A stretch of 15,980 bases of DNA from Caccousia sp900752115 (lineage in GTDB: Bacteria; Bacillota; Clostridia; Oscillospirales; Acutalibacteraceae): positions 1 to 15,980 of the forward strand of contig CABRNB010000067.1 in the NCBI GenBank assembly GCA_902472225.1, written 5' to 3'. A program made the translations under genes and the position numbers. This document shows positions 6,988 through 12,876 of this stretch, in pieces. Each line of letters begins with the position of its first letter. The first letter of the stretch is position 1. The notes under the pieces are model-generated. The model saw only the letters and a program-made list of their open reading frames with translations, did not search any database and was not told the DNA's origin.

Positions 6988-8568
6988 ATGAAAAGAAGGC
7001 AGTGGATCGCGTTTGTGATGATGCTGGCCATGCTGGCCGCAATTGTCGTGGGAAAGCTTCCCGCTCCGCAGGCGTCTGCGGCGGGAACGGGTGTTGGCCT
7101 GGCAGAGCACGCGCTCGCCGCGTACTCGAACGGATGGCTGTACCGCTACGGCGCAAGCGGACAAACCTCGGGCGGCAGAGTGTACAGCGATTGCTCCGGC
7201 CTGATTTATTCCCATACCGGGACAGCGAGAAGCAGCGCCATGCAAATTTCGAGCGCGGCTGAGTCCGGCTCCTTCTCCTCCATTCCCCGGATTCACGGTC
7301 TCGGCCTTTGGCAGCCCGGTCATGTGGGCGTTTACGTCGGCGGCGGTATGGCGGTGGATTGCCGCGATACAAGCAGCAATACCGTTTACGAAGCGGCCAG
7401 CGCACACGGTTGGGTGAAATGGTACAAGGTTCCCGGCGTTTCTTATCCGACGACCGGCTGGGTTACGTTCAACGGCGCGGATTACTATTATGAGAACGGT
7501 CAGTATGTTGTCAGCTGCACCAAAGTGATTGACGGCGTGAGCTATACATTTGACGCCAGCGGCCGTGTGGAAGGAAGCGCGCCGGGCAATGCCGTTCAGG
7601 CTCCGCAGGTGGAGGCTGTGCAGCAGCCCTCCTCGTCGTCCTCCGGCAGCTCCGGTCAGAGCTCTTCCGGTTCTTCCGGCGGAACGTCGGCGGGAAGCTC
7701 CGGCAGCACAGTCACGCAGCCGGTTTCCTATCAGGATCTGGATCTCGGCAGCCAGGGCGACGCCGTCACCCGTCTGCAGGTTCGCCTGAAGGAACTGGAT
7801 TACTATTATGAGATGACCAATGATTATTACGATTCTCTCGTGAAAGATGCGGTCGCTCTCTATCAGAAGGCAGCCGGTCTTGAAGCGACCGGAGCCGCCG
7901 ATGTGGCTACGCAGGAGAGCCTTTTCTCCTCGAGCGCACCGCTGAATGAGGAGCCCGGCACCGTTTTCCCCGGCTATCACAGCAGTATTGTCCGCCAGCT
8001 TCAGGAGCGTTTGATTGAGCTCGGCTATATGGAAGGCGAAACCTCCTTCTATTATGGCGAAACCACGGAGGCCGCTGTCCTTGCGTACCAGACTGCCGCT
8101 GGCATGGAGGCAGACGGAATCCTGACCATGGACGAGCAGAATGTTCTCTTCTCCGATGACGCTGTGGCTGCTCCCAAGGAGGAAGAGCCCGCAGAGGAGG
8201 AGCCGGTAGCGGAAGAGGAGGAGGAGGAGAATGCCTCTGCCGATGATACGGCGGAAGCTGCCTCCGATGAAGATGTCAGCGCGCAGGCCCGTTCTTCTTC
8301 CAGCGAGGATCCTGCCGATGCTGCCGCCGCTTCGATGGTAAACAGTGTTTCTTCTGCAGCGGAGGTCACAAACGGTATTTTCGTACAGACGGTTAACGCT
8401 GCCGTGAAAGGGGAGCAGGCAGGGCAGGCCGATGATATCGGCAATGGTGTGATTGCGTTTGCGGTTGTCCTGGTAGGCGCGACGCTCACGACGACGATTT
8501 TTGTTGTCCGTAAGAAGAAGATTTCCGTGAAGGAGCTTGCAACAGCTTTGATTCGCAGATTCCACTGA
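6988..8568 (+). CDS. Secreted NlpC/P60-type peptidoglycan hydrolase with PG-binding domains and C-terminal membrane anchor
   Basis: This protein probably cuts stem peptides in the cell wall. Residues 1-32 are a signal peptide (MKRR, hydrophobic core, cleavage near ASAA). An NlpC/P60-like domain spans about 38-165, with DCSG (catalytic C69) and HVGVY (H112). A choline-binding-repeat-like segment follows (DYYYENGQYV, then DGVSYTFDASGRVEG, to about 198), then a Ser/Gly linker, two peptidoglycan-binding domains (about 248-315 and 327-391) and an acidic Glu/Ala linker. A membrane helix lies at about 487-507, with a basic cytoplasmic tail from R508. AGGAGG lies 10 bases before the ATG. It stands alone between terminators. 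The third catalytic residue is not obvious, so the catalytic class is firmer than the bond cut. Confidence 0.87.
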   Translation: MKRRQWIAFVMMLAMLAAIVVGKLPAPQASAAGTGVGLAEHALAAYSNGWLYRYGASGQTSGGRVYSDCSGLIYSHTGTARSSAMQISSAAESGSFSSIPRIHGLGLWQPGHVGVYVGGGMAVDCRDTSSNTVYEAASAHGWVKWYKVPGVSYPTTGWVTFNGADYYYENGQYVVSCTKVIDGVSYTFDASGRVEGSAPGNAVQAPQVEAVQQPSSSSSGSSGQSSSGSSGGTSAGSSGSTVTQPVSYQDLDLGSQGDAVTRLQVRLKELDYYYEMTNDYYDSLVKDAVALYQKAAGLEATGAADVATQESLFSSSAPLNEEPGTVFPGYHSSIVRQLQERLIELGYMEGETSFYYGETTEAAVLAYQTAAGMEADGILTMDEQNVLFSDDAVAAPKEEEPAEEEPVAEEEEEENASADDTAEAASDEDVSAQARSSSSEDPADAAAASMVNSVSSAAEVTNGIFVQTVNAAVKGEQAGQADDIGNGVIAFAVVLVGATLTTTIFVVRKKKISVKELATALIRRFH

Positions 8569-8582
8569 ACATAATCGTTTTC

Positions 8583-8617
8583 ATCCCGCGAACGCTTAAG
8601 CGTTCGCGGGATTTTTT
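8583..8617 (+). terminator. Rho-independent terminator after the hydrolase
   Basis: A perfect GC-rich inverted repeat (8583-8596 with 8599-8612, TA centre that would open to a TTAA loop) is followed by a T run to 8617. It lies 15 bases after the stop codon. Confidence 0.93.
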
Positions 8618-8852
8618 ACTGTCCGGCTGTCATATCCGAAGCAAAGCCCCATACAATTCCCTCGGCGGATGAAAACGGCATGGCAGCACGGGTGCATGTT
8701 TTTTGCCGTTTCGCTTGTGCGGGAACAGCTGAAAGGGAGGGGGGATTCGGCAAGCTGCGCAAATTCTCGTGCAGGGGACACAGTTCGTTCATAAAAAAAG
8801 TCAAATCTGTTTGTTTTTCCATCATCCACCCGTCACATAGGCTGGGTATACT
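8618..8852. other. Intergenic stretch without a recognisable gene
   Basis: No open frame here looks like a protein on either strand. An 8-bp inverted repeat (AAACGGCA with TGCCGTTT, about 8665 to 8713) encloses a smaller GCAC/GTGC hairpin. TATACT at 8847-8852 is a good -10 element but lacks a clear -35. Together with the next two segments this makes a gene-poor region of about 1 kb. Confidence 0.5.
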
Positions 8853-9152
8853 AAACTCGTACCTCAGAGATGGGAACAAAAAAGCAGCACGGCATCTTTC
8901 CTGTTATCGGTATTTGGTTGCGTCAGGAATTCCCGTCGTATCGCGCGAAAGCCTTTGTGTGGTCCGAAAAAACGGTCTGTGCTTTCAGCTCATCTGACGA
9001 AAGAATTTCGGCACAATTTCGATACAGGATTGTGTGGTGCTAACCAGGAAAATAACTCCTATATTTTTACTGCTGAAGGAACCGGAGAGTGGACGGAATA
9101 CCGGCCCGGTACACCCGGCAGACCAAAGGCAATCCTCCTCCCGGAGGTTTTT
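8853..9152 (+). ncRNA. Candidate small RNA of unknown type
   Basis: A TATACT element ends at 8852 and two terminators follow at 9134-9205, so a transcript of about 300-350 bases is plausible. It contains a CACAAT/ATTGTG hairpin (9012-9017 with 9029-9034), a TGGT/ACCA hairpin (9035-9046) and TACCG/CGGTA near 9100. I found no match to tmRNA, RNase P, SRP RNA, T-box or the common riboswitch cores. No ORF in it has a fitting ribosome binding site. The 5' end is a guess. Confidence 0.3.
9134..9152 (+). terminator. Short intrinsic terminator
   Basis: CCTCC (9134-9138) pairs with GGAGG (9143-9147) around TCCC and is followed directly by TTTTT. The stem is short but almost all G-C. A stronger terminator comes right after it. 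Confidence 0.6.
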
Positions 9153-9160
9153 CATAAAAC

Positions 9161-9205
9161 GCGGAACGTTCGAAGCAAAGCGCAGCTTCCTCGTTCCGCT
9201 TTTTT
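9161..9205 (+). terminator. Strong intrinsic terminator
   Basis: GCGGAACG (9161-9168) pairs with CGTTCCGC (9192-9199), with an inner GAAGC/GCTTC stem (9172-9176 with 9185-9189), followed by six Ts. No protein gene ends just upstream, so what it terminates is probably a non-coding transcript. Confidence 0.85.
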
Positions 9206-9210
9206 GCGTC

Positions 9211-9239
9211 TTGACAAGAAATACACCTTGTGATACGCT
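9211..9239 (+). promoter_or_regulatory. Promoter of the DUF896/structured-RNA unit
   Basis: A perfect TTGACA -35 (9211-9216), a 17-base spacer and TACGCT (9234-9239) preceded by TGA give an extended -10. Transcription would begin near 9246, just after the strong terminator at 9161-9205, so a fresh unit starts here. Confidence 0.65.
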
Positions 9240-9245
9240 CGAACG

Positions 9246-9583
9246 TACAGACCGGGGTTTGTTTGAGGATGATACTGTCAGTGAACAAGGAGAAAAACGG
9301 TTTTCCGGAGCCTGTATGCGGCGGCTTCGGAGCAGGATCGCAGAGAAAAGTGTACCGGCCCGATGCAGAATGGCGCCATGAGTTTCCGGGTGAGTACGTG
9401 AGCTCATCGCAGTAGAGTGCGTATGCTCGTCACAGGCCAACAGGGGCTGTGAAAAGTCAGCCTCTGCTGGGCTATCGGGTACCCCGCCAATCAGGCTGTA
9501 TAAGCATGGTCAGGCAGCAGCGCGGACGGCCCGGCATGTGTGCCTTGCGGGCGGAGCGTAAGCAAGGTGCGCGAACTGTTTTT
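9246..9583 (+). ncRNA. Candidate structured RNA or long leader ahead of DUF896
   Basis: The promoter at 9211-9239 would start a transcript that meets hairpin after hairpin: 9305-9312 with 9323-9330 (8 bp), 9361-9365 with 9405-9409, CACAG/CTGTG at 9431-9450, 9458-9463 with 9493-9498 enclosing a CGGG/CCCG hairpin. A last stem pairs 9537-9548 with 9562-9573 and is followed five bases later by TTTTT (9579-9583), terminator-like. The product would be about 338 bases. It lacks RNase P, tmRNA and SRP core motifs. It could be a free RNA, or a leader controlling the DUF896 gene by attenuation. Family unknown. Confidence 0.42.
9537..9583 (+). terminator. Terminator-like hairpin upstream of DUF896
   Basis: A 12-bp stem with several G-U pairs (9537-9548 with 9562-9573, 13-base loop) is followed by AACTG and then TTTTT. 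The five-base gap before the T tract makes it weaker than a standard terminator, which would suit partial read-through into the genes downstream. Confidence 0.45.
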
Positions 9584-9589
9584 ATCAGG

Positions 9590-9629
9590 TCTGCGGCGGA
9601 AGCCGCGTGCGCGAATTGCCCGCCGCAGG
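9590..9629 (+). promoter_or_regulatory. Mutually exclusive hairpins in the DUF896 leader
   Basis: CTGCGGCGG (9591-9599) pairs perfectly with CCGCCGCAG (9620-9628). An alternative compact hairpin, GCGGC-GGAA-GCCGC, uses the same left arm (within 9593-9606), so the two cannot form together. They sit 20 bases before the ribosome binding site. Confidence 0.35.
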
Positions 9630-9663
9630 CGTGCTGCAGGCGAGGAGGAAAGGTGGAACAAAA

Positions 9664-9864
9664 ATGGAACAGAAAAAGATCGATCGGATTAATGAGCTGG
9701 CCCGCAAGGCAAAGCAGGGGGCTCTCACGCAGGAAGAGGTTCAGGAGAGAGACGCGCTGCGGGCAGAATACGTCAAAGCTTTCCGTGAGAGCCTGCGTTC
9801 TCAGCTCGACGGCATCACCGTGGTGCGGCCTGACGGTACGAAACATCCGCTGAAAAGGAAGTAA
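9664..9864 (+). CDS. DUF896 (YnzC-family) protein
   Basis: A 66-residue helical protein that matches the DUF896/YnzC family: KIDRINELARKAKQGALTQEE, ERDALRAEYVKAFRESLRSQLDGI and the basic end DGTKHPLKRK. Members are small cytoplasmic proteins of Firmicutes; in Bacillus the ynzC gene lies in the SOS-induced yneA operon, but the molecular job is not settled. I chose the ATG because AAAGGTGG lies 7 bases upstream; the frame stays open upstream but that part falls in the structured leader. The next gene follows after one base, so the two are probably translated together. Confidence 0.9.
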   Translation: MEQKKIDRINELARKAKQGALTQEEVQERDALRAEYVKAFRESLRSQLDGITVVRPDGTKHPLKRK

Positions 9865-9865
9865 T

Positions 9866-10213
9866 GTGGAGATGAATATTCAGATTTTCGGAAAGAATAA
9901 ATGCTTTGATACCAAGAAGGCGGAGCGTTATTTCAAGGAACGCGGCATTCGCTTTCAGCGGATTGACCTTGCGCAGAAGGGAATCAGCCGCGGAGAGCTT
10001 TCCTCTGTGAAGGCGGCTGTGGGAGGCCTTGAGCCTCTTCTCGATCCAAAGGCGAAAGGGGAACAGGCGCTGCTGCTTCGCTATCTCTCCTCCGAGGAAG
10101 CAAAGGAGGAAAAAATACTCGAGCATCCGGAATTGCTGCGTACGCCGATTGTCCGCAACGGCCGTCTCGCAACAGTGGGATATTGCCCCGAGGTGTGGAA
10201 AACATGGGAGTGA
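9866..10213 (+). CDS. ArsC/Spx-family thioredoxin-fold protein, single active-site cysteine
   Basis: This 115-residue protein fits the ArsC/Spx/YffB superfamily. It opens with a beta strand (MNIQIFGKNK) and the redox loop KCFDTKKAERYFKERGI, in which C13 is present but the second cysteine of CxxC is replaced. The R-T-P-I motif near residue 99 matches the RxPI of the family, and another cysteine lies in GYCPEVW near the end. A Spx-like regulator or a thiol reductase are both possible; arsenate reduction is not shown. The GTG start sits six bases after AGGA, one base past the DUF896 stop; an ATG six bases further in is an alternative. Confidence 0.82.
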   Translation: MEMNIQIFGKNKCFDTKKAERYFKERGIRFQRIDLAQKGISRGELSSVKAAVGGLEPLLDPKAKGEQALLLRYLSSEEAKEEKILEHPELLRTPIVRNGRLATVGYCPEVWKTWE

Positions 10214-10336
10214 TGGTTCCCTGAGAGGGAGATAATTTATCCTCCAAAGGAAAGGCCGGCAACTCCCGGAAGTTTGGTGTTCTGCTGTTCCCTGCGATGT
10301 TTAAAGGGCAGGGGATGATTGGAAGGAGAAGATTTT

Positions 10337-10693
10337 ATGGCACTGTTTATTTGTTATCCGAATTGTTCCACCTGCCGCAAAGCGGAAGCGTGGCTCAAAG
10401 AGCACGGCGTCTCCTACACCGTGCGTCATATTGTGGAGGAATGCCCTACAGCGGAGGAGATTGACGCCTGGCGTACGCTTGGCGGCCTGCCGCTCAAGCG
10501 CTTTTTCAATACGAGCGGAATGCTTTACCGATCCCTCGGGCTGAAGGAGCGTCTTCCTTCCATGGGCGAGGAGGAGCAGCTTGCTCTTCTGGCTTCGGAC
10601 GGAATGCTTGTTAAACGTCCGATTCTGGTTCTTCCGGATCGTGTTCTGGTTGGCTTCCGTGCTGCCGAGTGGGAAGCCGCGCTGGCGAAATAA
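10337..10693 (+). CDS. ArsC/Spx-family protein with CxxC active site
   Basis: A 118-residue thioredoxin-fold protein of the arsenate reductase (ArsC/YffB/Spx) family. The CSTC motif (C10, C13) follows the first strand, with RKAEAWLKEHGV as the next helix; GGLPLKRFFNTSGMLYRSLGL and KRPILV (about residue 94) are typical family segments. Such proteins act as glutaredoxin-like reductases or, as Spx, bind RNA polymerase; no arsenic-resistance genes are nearby, so an arsenate role is doubtful. The ATG has AAGGAG eight bases upstream. It is the second ArsC-like gene in a row, 123 bases after the first, but retains both cysteines where the first has lost one. Confidence 0.9.
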   Translation: MALFICYPNCSTCRKAEAWLKEHGVSYTVRHIVEECPTAEEIDAWRTLGGLPLKRFFNTSGMLYRSLGLKERLPSMGEEEQLALLASDGMLVKRPILVLPDRVLVGFRAAEWEAALAK

Positions 10694-10705
10694 TTCCCTA
10701 TGCAC

Positions 10706-10750
10706 CAATATCCCCTTGTCCCGAATAGAATGCGGTACAAGGGGGAATTG
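10706..10750 (+). promoter_or_regulatory. Hairpin covering the ytaF ribosome binding site
   Basis: 10706-10719 pairs with 10737-10750: fourteen positions with one mismatch and one wobble, including CCCCTTGT with ACAAGGGG. The right arm is the G-rich ribosome binding site (10741-10745) of the next gene, whose GTG starts at 10753. There is no T tract, so a role in translation fits better than termination. Confidence 0.5.
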
Positions 10751-10752
10751 CC

Positions 10753-11391
10753 GTGGACGAATTTTTGCGGGCCGTTTTGCCGGCTCTGCTGCTTGCGCTG
10801 GCTTCGTCGGTGGACGCTTTTGCCGCCAGCTTTTCTTATGGAACGGCACGGATTGAGATTCCGCGCACGTCGCTTTTGGCAGTCAGTGCTATCTGTGCCC
10901 TGACGCTTGCACTTTCACATTTGCTTGGCGGCTTGCTCGCACCGTTTCTTCCGCAGGAGCTGACACGTTCACTGGGCGTGTTGATTCTGGCGATTCTCGG
11001 TCTTTGCAAGCTGTTTGACAGTTCGCTCAAGCGTTGGATTCGCAAACGGTGCGGGAGGAGCCGGGAGTTTCGCTTTTCCGCTCTGAGACTGCATTTTATT
11101 TTGCAGATCTACGCCGATCCCGAGGAAGCGGACGCCGACGATTCGCGCATTTTGTCGCCGAAAGAGGCAGCCGCTCTGGCCGCGGCTCTTTCGCTCGACG
11201 GACTTGCCGCCGGTTTTGGCTCCGGTCTGGCGGGAGGCGGCGCTGCGCTGATCCTTGTGTTTGCCTTTGCGGCGACGGCGGCGGCTGTTTCTCTGGGATG
11301 CCGGCTGGGACGGCGCGTTGCCTGCCGGACTGAGCACGATCTTTCCTGGGTGGGAGGCGCTTTGCTGCTGGTGCTTGCCGCTGTACGGTGA
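10753..11391 (+). CDS. ytaF: YtaF-like sporulation membrane protein (MntP/DUF204 fold)
   Basis: This 212-residue, multi-helix membrane protein has two repeats of the MntP-type motif: SSVDAFAASF (D21) in the first helix and LSLDGLAAGF (D149) in the second half. Between them lies a charged loop with LQIYADPEEADADDSRILSPKEA, which is the form seen in YtaF rather than in the shorter manganese exporter MntP. YtaF is known from spore formers, where it is made during sporulation; transport of a cation is suggested by the fold but not established. The GTG start follows GGGGGAA. The name rests on my recognition of the family from sequence alone. Confidence 0.82.
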   Translation: MDEFLRAVLPALLLALASSVDAFAASFSYGTARIEIPRTSLLAVSAICALTLALSHLLGGLLAPFLPQELTRSLGVLILAILGLCKLFDSSLKRWIRKRCGRSREFRFSALRLHFILQIYADPEEADADDSRILSPKEAAALAAALSLDGLAAGFGSGLAGGGAALILVFAFAATAAAVSLGCRLGRRVACRTEHDLSWVGGALLLVLAAVR

Positions 11392-11415
11392 CGAACCGGA
11401 ACGGAAAAACAACAA

Positions 11416-11441
11416 GCGCTCTCCGAAATGCCGGAGAGCGC
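11416..11441. promoter_or_regulatory. Stable hairpin between ytaF and the GNAT gene
   Basis: A perfect 10-bp GC-rich stem (11416-11425 with 11432-11441) with a 6-base loop. On the + strand no T tract follows; read on the minus strand it is followed by a T-rich run. It lies just before the GNAT ribosome binding site (AAGGGAG, 11444-11450) and may act as an mRNA processing or stability element or an imperfect terminator. Confidence 0.45.
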
Positions 11442-11457
11442 CGAAGGGAGATTGAAT

Positions 11458-12027
11458 ATGGAGTTTCTGCAAACGCCTCGCCTTGTGCTGAGGCAGATGA
11501 CATTGGACGACGCTGCGGATTTGCACCGCTTCATGGGAAATTTGCGTGTGATGTACGCGTGGGAATATGCTTTCACCGAAGAACAGGTCAAGGAATGGAT
11601 CGAACGAAACATGGATCGGTATGCGCGTGACGGGGCAGGCTATTTTCTTGCCGTCCGCCGCGAGGACGGCGTCTGTGTGGGACAGGCTGCCCTTATGCGG
11701 GGAGAGATGGCGGGACGCCCTGTGTGGGAGCTCGGATGGATCTTTGACGAGACGTATTGGGGCAAGGGGTATGCCACCGAGGCAGCCCGTGCGCTTGCAC
11801 GTCACGCCTTTGATGTTCTTGGAATTCCCGATCTTTGGGCCGACATCCGGCCTGAAAATGTGCGGTCGAGCGCAGTGGCCCGGCGCATTGGGATGCAGCC
11901 GACCGGTGAGAGCTTTGTCAAGCATGTAGCCGGGAAGGAAATGGTGCATGATGTTTACCGCCTGACGCCGGACAGCTTTCTCGCCGGCGATTCAGCCGAG
12001 GGCAACATCGAGGAGCATCATGAGTAA
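11458..12027 (+). CDS. GNAT-family N-acetyltransferase (RimJ/RimL type)
   Basis: A 189-residue acetyl-CoA-dependent transferase. It begins with LQTPRLVLRQMTLDDAADL, the standard opening of the RimJ/RimL branch, then YFLAVRRE, GWIFDETYWGKGYATEAARAL (the acetyl-CoA pyrophosphate-binding loop, near residues 97-117), IRPENVRSSAVARRIGM, and a C-terminal strand HDVYRLT. The family acetylates amines, including ribosomal protein N-termini and antibiotics; the substrate here cannot be told. The ATG follows AAGGGAG by 7 bases. Its 3' end runs 36 bases into the convergent ZIP transporter gene, with no terminator between the two. Confidence 0.9.
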   Translation: MEFLQTPRLVLRQMTLDDAADLHRFMGNLRVMYAWEYAFTEEQVKEWIERNMDRYARDGAGYFLAVRREDGVCVGQAALMRGEMAGRPVWELGWIFDETYWGKGYATEAARALARHAFDVLGIPDLWADIRPENVRSSAVARRIGMQPTGESFVKHVAGKEMVHDVYRLTPDSFLAGDSAEGNIEEHHE

Positions 12028-12780
12028 AAAGCCGGCCATGACACTCAGCGTTCCGGTATTTGAGTGATCTCCGAGATGAGCTTCGGGGATTAGTTCTTCC
12101 ACAACGACATACAGCATTGCGCCTGCGGCGAAACTCAGCAGCAGAGGCATGACAGGCTGGAGAAGCGGCGCGGCCAGGACGACGAGAACGCCGAATATCG
12201 GTTCCACCACGCCGGAGAGCGCGCCGTAGAAGAAGGATTTCCCAGCGGGAACCCCTTCCTGCCGCATCGGGAGGGAAACAGCGGCTCCTTCCGGGAAATT
12301 CTGAAGTCCGATGCCGAGAGCGAGCGCGGCTGCCGCTGTAAGGCTTGCCGATTCCTGCTGTGCCGCCAGGGCGAAGGTCAAACCGACAGCCATCCCCTCG
12401 GGGATGTTGTGCAGAGTGACGGCGGCAACCATCAGTGTCGTGCGCTTCCATGAAGAGGAGCGTCCTTCGGCTTGGGCGGATCCCGGATGCAGATGGGGAA
12501 GGATGGCGTCCATTGCCAGCAGGAAAAGGACGCCGAGAGCGAAACCGCCGGCGGTGGGAAGCCATCCCGGTACGCCGGAGGCCTCGGCCTGTTCCATTGC
12601 GGGAAGAAGCAGGCTGAAGACGGAAGCCGCTATCATGACCCCTGCGGCAAAGCCGAGAAAAATACGCTGAATTTGAGGCCGGATGGTGTTGCGGAAAAAG
12701 AAAACGAGGGACGCGCCCAGAGCCGTCATGGCAAAGGTAAAGCCGGTTGCTCCCGCGGCCCAGAGAATCGGTTGTGTCAT
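11992..12780 (-). CDS. ZIP-family metal transporter
   Basis: A 262-residue membrane protein of the ZIP family (ZupT/GufA branch), which moves divalent metals such as zinc, iron or manganese into the cytoplasm. The metal-site helices are clear: HNIPEGMAVG (H124) and LQNFPEGAAVSLP (N161). A histidine-containing loop (DAILPHLHPG) lies in the usual place between helices 3 and 4, and YVVVEELIPEAH near the end matches the family. I chose the ATG at 12780 because GGAG lies 8 bases before it; a GTG six codons upstream is less likely. It has its own promoter and a dyad operator on the minus strand, so metal-dependent repression is probable. It overlaps the convergent GNAT gene by 36 bases. Confidence 0.93.
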   Translation of the reverse strand: MTQPILWAAGATGFTFAMTALGASLVFFFRNTIRPQIQRIFLGFAAGVMIAASVFSLLLPAMEQAEASGVPGWLPTAGGFALGVLFLLAMDAILPHLHPGSAQAEGRSSSWKRTTLMVAAVTLHNIPEGMAVGLTFALAAQQESASLTAAAALALGIGLQNFPEGAAVSLPMRQEGVPAGKSFFYGALSGVVEPIFGVLVVLAAPLLQPVMPLLLSFAAGAMLYVVVEELIPEAHLGDHSNTGTLSVMAGFLLMMLLDVALG

Positions 12781-12809
12781 TGAAAGCACTCCGTTCACAT
12801 TTTATTCAC

Positions 12810-12829
12810 AAGTTAGTTTAATCTAACTT
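12810..12829 (-). promoter_or_regulatory. Dyad operator for a metal-type repressor (DtxR/MntR-like)
   Basis: AAGTTAG (12810-12816) and CTAACTT (12823-12829) form a perfect 7-bp inverted repeat around TTTAAT. TTAG/CTAA half-sites recall DtxR/IdeR/MntR-type boxes, though the spacing differs from the classic DtxR site. It lies just past the expected transcript start of the ZIP gene. A second dyad (GTACG/CGTAC, 12833-12845) overlaps the -10 element. Confidence 0.55.
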
Positions 12830-12838
12830 CATGTACGT

Positions 12839-12867
12839 ATCGTACCATGGACACGGAAAAAAGTCAA
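12839..12867 (-). promoter_or_regulatory. Promoter of the ZIP transporter gene
   Basis: On the minus strand, TTGACT (12867-12862), a 17-base spacer and TACGAT (12844-12839) match five and four of six consensus bases. Transcription would start near 12832, directly before the dyad at 12810-12829, a position suited to repression. Confidence 0.6.
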
Positions 12868-12876
12868 TGGGATTTT

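Noticed and set aside
8680..8997. 105-codon ORF in the intergenic region
   Set aside because: No ribosome binding site, unlikely composition, and no family resemblance.
9269..9415. 48-codon ORF beginning at an ATG in the structured-RNA segment
   Set aside because: It reads somewhat like protein but has no ribosome binding site at the right distance and lies in densely paired sequence; a leader peptide remains a small possibility.
9508..9521. GGTCAGG followed by CAGCAGC, reminiscent of the SRP RNA helix 8 motif
   Set aside because: The CCGGAA core and the matching arm that should follow GGTCAGG are missing, and no Alu domain is visible.
8618..9663. Remnant of a group II intron, CRISPR array or broken transposase
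   Set aside because: No domain V-like hairpin, no regularly spaced repeats and no transposase-like translation were seen.
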